From contig MNCI01021399.1 of NCBI GenBank assembly GCA_015680685.1, forward strand, positions 893,873 to 957,872: DNA of 64,000 nt, in the 5' to 3' direction. This DNA is from Gnetum montanum (lineage: Eukaryota > Streptophyta > Gnetopsida > Gnetales > Gnetaceae). Position 1 is the stretch's first letter, and the number at the start of each line of letters is the position of its first letter. Made by a program: the position numbers and the translations under genes. The notes beneath the pieces are model-generated. The model saw only the letters and a list, made by a program, of their open reading frames with translations. It was not told the origin of the DNA and searched no databases. Below are positions 20,374 to 32,549 of the stretch, piece after piece.

Positions 20374-23112
20374 ATGATCCCAAAATGTGGACAACAGGAA
20401 GGTCCTGCTCAAGGTGGAACCAAACGACCTAGGAGAGGCAAAGGATAAGATCCTGTAGGATAGCATGTAGAGTAGGAGCAACAATCATTTAGCATTCAAA
20501 AAGAAGACCCTACTACTATACAATCAAGGTAGGTAGAAGGAGGAGCTACTACAGTGCCTAAACAAGGACAACATCTCATGTTGCCTTAGGATTGTGTTCC
20601 GACTATCCATGAAAGGTCCACATTCACTGTGGTGATTGTGGAATTAAACTTTGAATCTTTCACAAATTTTGCTCTGGAGGATATTAGGGATCATCTCTAA
20701 ATATCCTCTCTAAAAGTAGTGCCTAGTACTTAGGGGAAACGTACCAATTATGGCACAACAAAGAACAAGGCACCACAGTTGACATTTGAGGTGTGATAGT
20801 CAATTTCTCTGTTCAGGTCATTTTAGAAGTATTAAACCTTCTGAATATAGGGCCCAAGGTTGCTCAGTTGTCTACCCATTTAGACCTTGATGTGCAATGA
20901 GTTTGGTTGAAAAGGGCATATGGTGAGAAAGAGAAGATGTTTGGAGAGTTGATGACGGAAGAGAGGATTTACTTCAAAATAGGGACTTATCACCTCTTCC
21001 CCACAAAGGGCTAACCTACCTCATCTATGTTTTACGGAGATCCTGATGTAGTTTGAAGAACGGAAGATAGGGAAGCTTGCGTTGCCATTCCCTTACCTTT
21101 TTAGGAAGTTGTGCAAATGTGTTGGTATCAAAGGATACACTAATGATGTCCTTAAAAAAGCCAAAAATGCTTCATATGATGAATTGCTAAAGCCACCAGC
21201 TACAAGGAAAATCATTGGTGAGACGCTGGGGCCAAAACAAGAAAAGGAAGAAATGGTAGAACCAACTAGAACCCAACTTGTAGGCCCCAGCCAACTTCCA
21301 AGCACAGGACCCAACCAACAACAAGAAGTAGGGCCTAGCATAGGTTAGCAAGATCAACCACTACCACCATCACAAGATTATAGACCATCGATGAGCCATC
21401 TCTAGGCCATTTCTAAGATAGTTAGTTGGGAAAGTCGTGATGATGCAAATCTCTTCTGCATCATCAACGATGCCATACAACCCACAGTTTCTTTGGATCA
21501 CGCAAGGGGAGAAGTGTCCATCCATACAAGAGGAGAGGAGAGCACTTGGTCACAATAGATCTTAGGGAATGCTGCATCTTTTCAAGTGTAATTAGAAACT
21601 AGTGAAGGGGCCATAGTGGTGGTTATGCAGGACTAGGATGCAACAGGAGCTACAAAAGTGGTCACAGACCATATTAAGGAATCATTCAATGTACCTATTG
21701 TGCCACCAAAAAACCTTACAGGAGCACAGGATGCTCAAACTCTTGCCAAAACCTCAATAACTCCTATGGAACATAAGGATGTACTTGATCGATTACTACA
21801 AACAAGATAGGTAATGACATCCCTATTTGACACCCCTCAGGATGTTATGGAAATTCAATAAAACCTCATTTTCATCAAAGGAAAGTTGGTCTTGATAGAG
21901 ATGAGGGTTGAACACGATGAAGTAGAGTTGCAAAAATTGCAAGAAAGGCTCATGGCCCTATAAGCAGCACAACATTACCCTTTGCAATTCGTTCCCGTAG
22001 ACCAACTGGATAGTTTCAAAATTGAGCAACTGACCAAACTACTAACAGAGAATAAGAAGGTGGTAGAAGAAAAGGAGAAGGCTATTTGGGATTCCTCTAT
22101 AGCACAGGTGCAAACTTATGCACATATCAAGACACTCAAGGTCTTACAAGAGGAAAACAAGCAACTTGTTGCTAACAACCTTTGGTTGTCCTCTGTGGAA
22201 AAGCAAAAGAATGTTCTCGAAGAACATTTCCATCAGTTTCAAGAAAAATTCATTCAATTCAACCAAGACATGAACCATTTAGCCAAGGAGAATTGAATCC
22301 TCTCAATGGAGGAGGTACGTGCCATCTACTAAAAGATAGTTATCGAAATAAGCACATGGAAAAATGATGCTAAATGGCATGAAAAGCTCAAGGAGTAGTT
22401 CTGGGACTAGGTGGGGATGTATAAGCAAATCATTGAGAAGGAGATCTATATGGCCAAGGCCCACATCAACGCTATCAGTGGTCAACACAATGACTAGCAG
22501 GCCATATTGGACACATATGCATTTGCCCACCAGGCGGAAGTTAAGAACAGAGACCTGCAGATCTAGGACCTTACTGAATACATGGAGTTGGCAAACCTGC
22601 GGTATGCCAACCTCGCCATGTTAACAGTAGGGCACTCAAGAATAGAGCTCGAGCAACAGTTAGCCACCACCTACATCAAATATGAAATAGAATTTGCAGA
22701 ATGTAAGAAGATATTGCAAAAAGTAGAGATTGAAAATTATAAACTTGAGGTCGTTAAAGCAAGCTACTAGGGAGAAAAGGATGTCGCAATAGACTTGGGT
22801 TGATGGCTTGCAGATTTTCAAGAATAGAAAGATAGATCCAGAGCCTATGAGGAGGAACAACGAGTGTTTGCAGCTTGGTACATTAAGGAAAATCAAATGT
22901 TTTTGCAACTATCCTACCCATGGGAGGTGCCAACTCCATCAAAAATTAGAACATTAGCATGGATGATGCAAGACCCCTAAACCAAAGAGGAGAAGCTCCA
23001 AGCCATACTTCAATTCCATCAAGCCCCAAGACCTAGAGCACAAGACAAGGGAAAGGCACCTATGGAGGAGCCACCACCACCAGGAACTACATCAGTTCCA
23101 TCAATTTTGTAG
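20374..23112 (+). pseudogene. ORF2 of element A: globular domain plus coiled coil
   Basis: The ATG at 20374 follows a conserved TGTGTGATTGCAG, and the frame begins MIPKCGQQ with a basic RPRRGKG stretch. Codons from about 20610 to 21230 correspond to the conserved globular half, with decayed counterparts of VVIMELNFGPF, EERIYFKIGTYHIFP and LPFPYLIRKLC. From about 21930 to 22900 the product is Leu/Glu/Lys/Gln-rich and heptad-like (EQLTKLLTENKKVVEEKEKA, QKLQERL), a likely long coiled coil. It ends with DKGKAPMEEPPPPG near 23050-23090. Predicted intact length is about 910 residues. The globular half loosely recalls the plant-specific Transposase_32-type domain found in some retroelements, but that is a guess from a few motifs. 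No catalytic motif is seen. Confidence 0.6.
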
Positions 23113-23271
23113 CAGTAGAATTTTCTTTTGCATTCTTTGTGTTGTGTCTCAATTTTTTTTGATTCCACACTATGGCATGATCCCATTCTCATCAGTCAAT
23201 AATCCCACACTTATCCATTGTGCAATCAATGGAGGTTGTTCTCACTATAACTTAAGGATGAGTTTTCATTC

Positions 23272-23284
23272 AGTCATGGGGGTA
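23272..23284 (+). other. Polypurine tract of element A
   Basis: AGTCATGGGGGTA directly precedes the TGATGA of the 3' LTR. The same TCATGGGG(G)TA stands in front of the 3' LTRs of C and D and, in reverse, of Y. Confidence 0.75.
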
Positions 23285-24116
23285 TGATGAGTTATCATTT
23301 TTTTGGCTACGATATCACATACGTGATATCATGTATGCGATATCCTAGCCTAGACATGATATCACAGCCTATCTCCCCATCTATAAATAAGAGGTAGACA
23401 AATCTGAAGAGGAGGACTTAGTTTTTAGATTTTCTTTTTTAAGTGTTTAGTTTTAAGTAGTTCTTCTCTCAACCCTGCTCTCCCAGTGCATGCCTATAGT
23501 GTGGTAATTGTAATTGTATGACATCCTTATTCAAGTGTGACGTACTTGGACATGCACATGACCAGCAATAAAGATCGAGATTACTTCATCATTGCAAAAT
23601 CAACTTAGCTTAATTATTTATTTAATTATTATTTACTGCTTTCTTAGTTAATATCTCTTCATCCTAAACTCCTGTTAAACGTGGAATGAGTATGACTTAA
23701 TCACAAGTATTTAAGTGTGATTACTTGGTAACCCAGTAGCATACTTAGGCCATGCACTTGGTAATCCTAGTGGTAATAGTGCACGAGGTCCAAGATGTGT
23801 ACGGATGATTAAGGAATAGATGCTCATCACACTTAGGCTAGTTAGATTCTCTCTCACCCTCTCTCTCTTAGCTTAGTCAATATTATCTTCCATTATCTTC
23901 AGGAGTAGCATTAGTATAGGAAAACATCATACACCTCACTCTAGACTAAACCATACGTGACAAAGTTAACACTAGTCTAGATGGGAAGATAACAAACTGC
24001 AACCTAAGAATAACTATCTTGATGCCACAACTAGTCCATCTGCAGAGTTCGACTGAATCATCCGTGAAATTCTCATATTCGTATGGTTGAGTGTAGGGGT
24101 ACCTCACCACTCATCA
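23285..24116 (+). mobile_element. 3' LTR of element A
   Basis: 832 bp, TGATGAGT...ACTCATCA. U3 has GATATC at 23311, 23325 and 23339 (14-bp phase) and at 23358, then TATAAATA at 23382-23389. AATAAA occurs at 23567-23572 in a strongly conserved block (GTGTGACGTACTTGGACATG...) that could serve for polyadenylation. Confidence 0.9.
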
Positions 24117-26478
24117 CCAAGTAAAAGACTCAATAGGATTACCGCATATGCTACCAGAGGAAGTGCTATCTTGATGAGAAAATTCCAAGTTAACATGACC
24201 TATATATTATTTCTAAAAATCCAAAGGAATTTTGAAGAGAAGAAGATAGGGAAACTCACTCTTCCATTGCCTTTTCTTATTAGAAAGTTGTGCACACAAG
24301 CTAGAATTTTGGGCTATACTAATGATGTTATTTGAAGAGTAAAAAATGCTTCATACATAGAAATCTCCAAGATAGTACCACTCAAGAAAGATCAAGTGAA
24401 GAAACTAGTAGGCATTAAGACTGTAATATAATCAACACTAGTAGCAAACATTCCAGCTATAGGCATAGAATAACTAGGACACAGTGCATTAACCTCATAT
24501 ATAGAATGAGCAGGAAAAGTGCTTCACTAGCATAATAGAATTATTAACCTTCCATGAGCCATCTACAACAAATAGTAGAAAAAATTAGTTGGGGAAACAA
24601 GGAGATGTCAAGCATGTATATAGTAGGGAATGATCCTAACAGACCTACTACATCCATAGGATCTACTAATGGTCAAGTATATTTGTGGGTAAGAGAAGAT
24701 GATGAGTAGGCACAACAAATCTTAGGGGAAAATGCATCATTCTAGGTGATGTTAGAAACTAGGGAAGGAGCGATTATAGTGGTAATCCAACACCAAGATG
24801 TAGCTAGAACAATAGAAGTTATAACAAATCACATTAAGGAGTCCAATAATATTTCTATTGTGCCACTAGTAGACATTTTTGGAGCTAAAGATGTTGAAAC
24901 ATTAGCCAAACATTCTAGAAAAAAATTAATAAGCCTTACAAAACATGAGGACTTCTTGAAGAGATTACTGTAGATAGGACAAGTTATGCAGAATCTTTTT
25001 ATCATTGTTGTATGGTCAAAATTTATATTCATCAAGGACAAGTTGGTCATGATAGAAACAAGGATGCAACATGCAGAGAGTGAAGTGTAAAGACTATAAG
25101 AATAATCAACTACATTAATAATTGAAGGGTAAGATCTAGCATAACACATAGCACTAGACTAATTTGTATAGTTTGGAAATGAGTAAGTTAATCAATTGAT
25201 GACCAAATAGAAGCAAATAGTGATAGTGAAAGAAAAGGTATTATGAAATGTTCTAGTCATAGATGCCCAAACATATGCTCATGATAAAGCCCTTATTGCA
25301 TTAAAAGAAGAAAAAAAAGGATTTCTGTAGAGAAATTGAGGTTGGTAGACAATGAGAAAAAAATAAAATACTTGAAAAAGGTATCCATCAATTAAGAAAG
25401 CATTTCACCAAATTCAACATCAACATGAGACAATTTGTTGGTGAAAACATAACCTTATCAATGGAAGAAGTACACATATTTCAATAGAAGTTAGATATTG
25501 AAATTAGTGCATGGAAAAATAAGGCTAAGAAGCATGAAAGACTTATGGAACATTTCAAAGATCAAGTGGGCATGTACAAATAGATCAATGAAAAAAATCT
25601 AGATGGCCAAAGCCTAGATCAATTCCATCACACCACAGACACCTAACTAGCAACCCATCCTAGATAGTCTTACACATGTCCACTAAGTAGAATTAAAGAA
25701 CAAAACCTATAGATTGAGGACCTAATGGAATACATGAGGTTAGAAAATCTCCATTATGCTAACTTAGCCATGTTGATAGCAAGTAGGCCAAGAATAGAAT
25801 TGAAGCGGTAAGTGGCTACAATATATGCCATTTATGAAAAAGAGTTTGAAAACAAGAAAGATGCATAACAAAAGCTTTACATTACAAACTCTAAATTACA
25901 AGAAGTGAAATCTAGCTTCTAGAATCAAAAAGATGTTGTAGCAAATCTAGCAAAAAGGATAATTGATTATCAAGAACTACAAAAGATGGCTAGAGCCTTT
26001 GAGATAGAACAAACCCAATTCACATTATGGTATCTCAAGGCCTACAAAATGTTTCCACAACTATCATATCACTTGAAAGTACCAACTCCTGCAAACATCA
26101 CTGAATTTGCATGGATAATGCATGATCCTAGAATAGAATAATAGAAGCTCAGAGTGTTGTTGAATAGATACTAGTTCCAAAAATGAGATGATAAAAGGAA
26201 GAAACCAATGTAGGAGCCACTACCACTAGTAACATGAAGAATCTACGTCAAGTTTTGTTTTGTTTTGTTTTGTTCTACTCTATTTTTGTCATGTCTCAAT
26301 CATGAGTTCCATGATAATTTTGTAACACCACTTGAACAAAGATGCAACATTGCTAGTAGAGTTAGTTATGTAAATATATATCATGATATTGAGTCCATGT
26401 AAATCCATAAGTTTGTAAGGAACTCTATCCTCCTTTTGTTTGAACTCAATGATGAATTTTCAATTAGTCATGGAGATA
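24117..26478 (+). pseudogene. Element Z, ORF2 remainder
   Basis: This resumes the Z frame cut at 15509. The 24087-24335 stretch gives LNRITAYATRGSAILM and LPLPFLIRKLC, matching C and D. The coiled-coil part follows with many stops, and WIMHDPRIE near 26110 marks the C-terminus. One codon is informative: Z keeps GATCAAGTGGGC (Asp-Gln-Val-Gly, about 25559) where A, C and D have GAYTAG. A (TTTTG)n run lies at about 26253-26272. The decayed PPT AGTCATGGAGATA precedes the 3' LTR. Confidence 0.65.
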
Positions 26479-27214
26479 TGATGAAATAATTAATGTTTAG
26501 AATTACAATATTATATTTATGATATTGTAGATGTGATATCATAGCTCAATATATGTTTTCATAGATACAATGTAGTGGGCCATGGTCATGCCTATAAATA
26601 GGAGTTCAACATCTCTTCAAAAGGAAGTTTTTGTCCAACACTTAGCAAAATTCTTCTTGTTTGTGTTTTTGAAGTTAGAATTACTTGTGAATGTTTTGAA
26701 TATAGTAAATTACAATTGTATGGAATCTTTATTTGAGTGGAACGTTCCTTGACATAATTCATAAATGACAATAAAGATTGAGATTGTTTTTCATCATTGT
26801 AGCATATCACAGAGAATAGATTTACTTTTTTATGTTGTTTAATTTTACTAAGTCATTTTCATTTCTTAAGTCATTTGCTATTCCAATGTTCATTAGTAAG
26901 GTAAAATGAGTATGACTAGTTTTGAATGCAAAGTATAATTGTTTAGTAACTGAGTAGTAATGTTGCTTCATTCACTCAATGGTAAGGTTACTAGGTAATT
27001 GTTGTAATAGTTACATTAGCCTGGGACATGTACAAAAACCATGAATAGATACTTATTGTCATAGGCTAGAATAGCTTTATCTTTTCATTGTACTTGGATA
27101 TAGAAATTACATTCATTTTCACTATATCTACATTTAGTATACTTAAAGTCAAATAACATCATCTTATCATATATGTCATTAAGAGTTAAACCATACATTT
27201 TACACCTTGGTAGC
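26479..27214 (+). mobile_element. 3' LTR of element Z, left part
   Basis: It opens TGATGAAATAATT after the decayed PPT. AATATT (26507), GATATT (26521), GATATC (26535) and AATATA (26548) show 14, 14 and 13-bp spacing, followed by TATAAATA at 26593-26600. It is the most divergent LTR of the family here. It is cut at 27214 by element C and resumes at 60547. Confidence 0.75.
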
Positions 27215-28077
27215 TAATGAATCATGGTTTTCTAGGCCCCAATATTGGACCCTCAATATTAGGTACATGATATAGTAGCCTGGGTAACAATATTGAATAC
27301 ATGATATCGTGATTCATGTGTGGATCTATAAATACAATGTTCAGGAACACAGGAAAGGGGGGGAGTCAGTAAGTAGTTCGTAGAGCATTTTTTTCAGTTT
27401 TTAGTTAATTTCAATTCTTTTCCTACTACATGCCTACAGTGTGATGATTATAATTGTATGGAACCTTTATTCAAGTGTGTCATACTTGGACATGCACATG
27501 ATTAGCAATAAAGATCGAGATTACTCCATCATTGCAACATTCACTTAGCTTTTAATTACTTTAATTGTTAATTATTTATTGTTTTCTTTTTAGTTAATAT
27601 TTCCTTTATTATCATTTACACTTCTTGTTGATTAACATGGAATGAGTATGACTTAATCACAAACATTTAAGTGTAACTGCTTGGTAACCTAGAAGTGTAT
27701 CTAGGAGTGCTTAAGTAATTTGCACTTGGTAATCCTAGAAGTAGTACATGAGGTCCAAGATGAGTACGGATGATTAAGGATAGATACTCATCACACTTAG
27801 GTTAGCTTAGATTTTATTCCATATTACCTATTAGTTTAATCAAGTTATTTTCCATTGTCCTTAGAGGAGAATAGTGATAGAAATCACATCATACACCTCA
27901 CCCTAGACTAAACCATATGTGACAAAGAAATTACTAGTCTAGGTGGGAAGATAGAAAACTACGATCAATGTCTAATGATCTAGATACCACAATTAGTCTA
28001 TCTGCAGAGTTCGACTGGATCATATGTGAATGCTCATATTTGTATGGTTGTGAGTAGGGATACCTTGCTTCTCATCA
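27215..28077 (+). mobile_element. 5' LTR of element C
   Basis: The start TAATGAATC corresponds to TGATGAATC in the 3' copy, a G-to-A change in the terminal TG. It ends CTTCTCATCA. AATATT (27241), AATATT (27255) and GATATA (27269) are phased at 14 bp; then AATATT (27289) and GATATC (27303) are again 14 bp apart. TATAAATA lies at 27327-27334. Confidence 0.85.
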
Positions 28078-28078
28078 T

Positions 28079-28096
28079 TGGCACTATTGGCAAGGA
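28079..28096 (+). other. Primer-binding site of element C
   Basis: TGGCACTATTGGCAAGGA matches the tRNA-Asp type PBS at 12 of 18 positions. It is decayed but sits exactly where expected, one base after the LTR, and the following GATGGTGCCAG is shared with A. Confidence 0.7.
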
Positions 28097-28210
28097 TGGT
28101 GCCAGATATCTAGATTAGTTATATCATACAAGATCACTGTAACAATGTATTAACGATATATCTTTTAGGATAGAAATTAATTTCAAATAATTCACACATA
28201 ATTTGCAACA

Positions 28211-29554
28211 ATGTCTCTCTCTCAAGATGGTGGTCACGAAATAACTAGTGAGGCAATTCATTGGAGAACCAACAAAATATATGATGATAAAGATGAAGTT
28301 TGGAGTACTCAGCCTCATGCAAGGGACTCCTATGTTCATGAACACTCCAAAGATACTCAAGGACTCTTATCATCAAACTCAAATGCCTTTAGTGAGGATG
28401 GGACATCCCATAGAACAAGGAGGCCCATAAGGCCTAGGACCTTCTCAATGATAAATAGGAATTTATCTAGGGATGATTGAGAAACTTACAAAAGTCATGA
28501 TGAGTCTTCCAATTCTTTTTCTTCCTCTACTCCTTCAACATTAGGTGGTTACATGGATGACTATCTTTCAAGGGCTCGATGTAGAAATAAAAATTGAGCC
28601 CACAAGCAAAGTTAGGATTGCCAACATGAACAAAAACAACATCATCCCAATTCATGAATTCATAGCCTACCTAGTGATGATGAACCCCTATTGGCCACGA
28701 AGAGCCTAATGCATATAAAATAGGCTATTTAAATATTCTCTAGGCATTGCAAGGAAAGTCTTCTACCTAGGCTTGACTTAAACAACTTTCCCAAGTTTTC
28801 AAGAGGTTATGATTTAGATCCGAAACAGCATTTACAAGCCTTCTATGATGCCTATGCATGGAAAGATATTGATAATGGATGGAAAAGACTTAAGTTCTTC
28901 ACTATGACAGTTGTTGGCCAAGCAAAAGTATGGTATAGATGTTTAAGGCCAAAATCAATTCGTAGTTGGTGGACAATGGTAGAACTCTTTACTGAAAGAT
29001 GTCAAACCTAGGGTATCTCTTGTTTCAGCCTTAAGGAGACAAATCCAAGAGTGGAAATAAGGGCAACATGAACCCTTGGACATGGCCTTAGAAAGATACT
29101 ATTCATTGTTAAACAAATGTCCAGGCCATGGGTTCTTTTAGGAGAGACTAATGTATCACATCATGGATGGGCTTTGTAATGAAACAAGGGAGACCATAGG
29201 GATGTATTCCCTAAGAGAACTATATGAGCTACGAACCCACCAATTCCAAGAGCTCATTAAGTGAGTAGCAAAAGAAGAAGGAGAAATAGCTAAATGGAAG
29301 AATGTTGAAAGCTCTCAATAGGACCAAATTCTCTTAGTAAAGGTCCATAGCTGTGAAGAGGAGAAACCAACTCACCTAAAGGAGGTGGAATCATCTTTTC
29401 CAACACTACAATCATTAGATGAAATCGAGGCAAAGATCAATAAGATGATGGAATGGGTACATGAAAATGTGGAGAATATGCTAACATTCATAGAGGTATA
29501 ACTATGTCAAACCAAGGAATAGGACATGACACCACATGACAATTAGAAAGAAGG
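28211..29554 (+). pseudogene. ORF1 (Gag) of element C, first part
   Basis: Starts ATG at 28211 (MSLSQDGGHEITSEAIHWRT). The Gag core is recognisable from about 28750: LLPRLDLNNFPKF, GQAKVWYRCL and a decayed CPGHGF. C has about 260 bp of N-terminal coding sequence (Ser/Arg-rich, about 28330-28620) that A and D lack between the VWSTQ and DEPLLATT blocks. The frame is cut at 29554 by D and resumes at 38105. Confidence 0.7.
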
Positions 29555-30423
29555 TGATGAATCATGATTCATTAGGCCTTGATATCACAGCTGCAATATT
29601 GCATATGTGATATCGGGTATGTGATATTGTGGCCTAGCTCACAATATTGGATGTGTGCTATTATGACTCCTATGTGGGCCTATAAATAGACATGTAGGCA
29701 TAAGGAGTTAAGAAAGTCAAGTTTTTAGAGTTAGTCAATAGTTTATTTTAGAAGTTAGTTTTTATTTTTAGTTCTTCTCAATCCAATCTCTCAGTGCATG
29801 CCCGCAGTATCATGATTGTAATTGTACGACAACTTTAGTCGAGTGTGACGTACTTGGACACACACATGACTAGAAATAAAGATTGAGATTACTTCATCAT
29901 TACAGCATTCACTTAATTTAATTATTTAATTATTCTTGTTATTTATTACTTTTGTAGTTAATATCTCTTCACCCTAAACTCCTTAAATGTGGAATGAGTA
30001 TGACTTAATCATGAGCATTCAAGTGTGACTACTTGGTATCCCAGTAGTGTACCTAGGCCATGCGCTTGGTAATCCCAGTGATAGTCTTGCACAAGGTCCA
30101 AGATGTGTACAGATGATTAAGGAACAGATGCTCATCACACTTAGGTTAACTTAGATTCTTTCTCCCTTTTTCTCCTAGCTTAATTAAAGTTACTTTCCAT
30201 TGCCTCTAGGATTAGCACTAGGTTACAATCCACACCATACAACTCACTTTAGACTAAACCATACATGACAAAGAATATACTAGTCTAGGTGGGAAGACAA
30301 TAGACTATGATCAACAAGTAACTATCTAGATACCACAAATAGTCCATCTGTGGAGTTCAACTAGATCATGCGTGAACACTCGTATTCATATGGTTGAGTG
30401 TAGGGGTACCTTGCTACTCATCA
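29555..30423 (+). mobile_element. 5' LTR of element D
   Basis: GATATC (29581), AATATT (29595), GATATC (29609) and GATATT (29623) are in strict 14-bp phase, then AATATT (29643) and a decayed site at 29657. TATAAATA is at 29681-29688. The end is TACTCATCA. A decayed PBS (TAGCTCCATTTTCATGGA, 30425-30442, 11 of 18 matches to the tRNA-Asp type) follows. Confidence 0.9.
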
Positions 30424-30555
30424 ATAGCTCCATTTTCATGGACAGTGCTAGTTATTTAGAATAGTTACATCATCCAAGATCACTGTAACAAAGCCTTGAC
30501 TATATATCTTTCAAAAATAAGTAATTGCAAATAAGGCATACACAAAGTCATAATA

Positions 30556-32543
30556 ATGTCTCTCTCGCAAGACTATGACAATGCAACAACTAGTAAGGTA
30601 ATTCATTGGAGAACCAACAAATTATATAATGATGAAGATGAAGTTTGGAGTACCCAGTCTACCATAGGGGTCTCCTATGAGTGTAAACACAAATAACATC
30701 ATCCCAACCCACAAATGTATAACATATCTAGTGACAATGAACCCCTACTGGCCACTACAAGCCTAACAGAAATACAAGAGGTTGTTCAAATATCTTGCAG
30801 GCATCATAAGGAAAGTCGTCTACCTAGGCTTGACTTAAACAACTTTCCTAGGTTTTCAGGAGGCTATGATTTAGATTTGCAACAACATTTACAAGACTTC
30901 TATGATGCCTATGCATGGAACAACATTGATAATGGATGGCAAAAAACTTAAGCTCTTTCTTCTCACACTCGTTGGCCAAGAAAAAGTATGGTATAGGTCA
31001 TTAAAACCAAAATTAATTCGATGTTGGCCAAAAGTGGTAGAACTCTTCAATGAAAGATATCAAACTTATGCAAGAGTGTCAATCTTGAGAAGAAAAATCC
31101 AAGAGTGGAAACAAGTGTAGTATGAACCCTTGGACATGGCCTTAGAAAGATATTATGCACTATTAAAAAAATACCTAGGCCATGGGTTCGCTAAGGAAAG
31201 GCTAATGTATCACATCATAGATGGGCTTTGTAATGAAACAAAGGAGACCCTAGGGATGTATGCCTGAGGTCAACTATATGAACTACAAACCCATCAATTC
31301 CAACAGCTTATCAAGTGAGTAGCAAAAGAAGGAGAAATGGCTAAATGGGAGAATGCTGAAAAATCTCAATAGGTCCAAAAATCAACAAGGGCCCATGATC
31401 ATGAAGAGGAGAAATCAACTCACTTCAAGGAGGTGGAACCATCTTTGCCAATGCTACAATCATTGGATGAATTTGATGCAAAGATCATTATGATGATGGA
31501 ATGGATACATGAAAAATGTGGAGAATATGCCAACATTATTAGAGATAGAGTTATGAAAACCTAAGAAACAAGACAAAACACCTTTAGAAAATTAGAAAGA
31601 AGGGTTGAAGAGAATAAGAACTTAACTACCAATCATACATATCAATGTAACACTTTCCTATATGATCACCCCAAGGGCCAATGCCCAATATTGTCACATC
31701 TACATGAGCATTGGGGAAGAATGCTGCTTCCATAGTTCATGCAGAAATACTATGTTCAATCATAGTGGTAACAATCCCAGTCATGGGAGAGGCCATCCCT
31801 AAACTGGTTACACCCTTCATACCATCCGAACCTAAGTGCTTATCAAATCCAACATCCTGTTGCCCCAATTGGATCAACATCCTCTATCTTGCCACATTAT
31901 TATTATTATCCTCAATAGTATCAACCTGTATCCTCACCAACAGGACCACCACCTTGGATACCTTACACTTCTCCTAAATTTCAAAATTCTCATCCTTCAC
32001 TTCCTTCTACATCACCACCAATTGTACTTGAAGGATTTGCACCATAGCATCAACCCACAAATATTACTTGTGCTTCTATTGTCAACATAGTGGGAATCCT
32101 CCACAACATCATAGGTGTCCCTTCTTTAGATGTGACCATAGAAAGAGACACCACAATTCAAAAACCACTACATTTGCCAACTTAGCATAAGTCCAACATT
32201 GTGGTGCATCTTCCTCTTCAAACCCAATGCCTCATGTTACCTTATCAAGGCCACCACTCAATACTCCAACAACCATGTAGCCCAATTAATATAGCCACAT
32301 GGGGAGACATGTTGATCCTTACATACCATTTTATGGTCGTAAGTACCATAGTGGGTCAACTCCTTATAAATTAACCACATCTTATAACTTGTCCCACTAT
32401 GTCAACTCTAATCAAGTGTGTGAACTGCAATGGGGTAAGTATGATCAGGTCCCAATATTTCCAACGTGCAAGGATCCTAACCTTCCATTTATTAATTCTA
32501 GCTATGCTCAACTACTTAGTTATGGGGGGTATCCCCCATTCTA
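30556..32543 (+). pseudogene. ORF1 (Gag) of element D
   Basis: Starts ATG at 30556 (MSLSQDYDNATTSK). Best-preserved parts: RLPRLDLNNFPRF, QDFYDAYAWNNIDNGW, WYRSLKPKLI (about 30715-31120), then the coiled linker and the CCHC-like zone near 31630-31720 (YQCNTFLYDHPKGQCPI, first cysteine pair broken). The C-terminal Pro/His/Tyr-rich tail ends GGYPPF at 32543. Several stops and frameshifts. Confidence 0.75.
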
Positions 32544-32549
32544 ACAATA

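Larger units (their letters stand above)
15510..24116 (+). mobile_element. LTR retrotransposon A (gag + ORF2, no pol), inserted in Z
   Basis: A full-length but decayed element of 8.6 kb: 5' LTR 15510-16292, PBS 16294-16311, ORF1/gag 16434-18413, a conserved middle block, an internal promoter-like module, ORF2 20374-23112, a polypurine tract and the 3' LTR 23285-24116. Flanking 5-mers CCAAC (15505-15509) and CCAAG (24117-24121) fit a target duplication. The host frame (Z ORF2) reads through once A is removed. No protease, RT, RNase H or integrase motif is visible in the 7-kb internal region, so it would have needed enzymes from another element. Confidence 0.85.

Noticed and set aside
22303-22530. 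Minus-strand open stretch inside ORF2 of A
   Set aside because: It is the antisense shadow of the coiled-coil coding sequence, with no independent motif or conservation.
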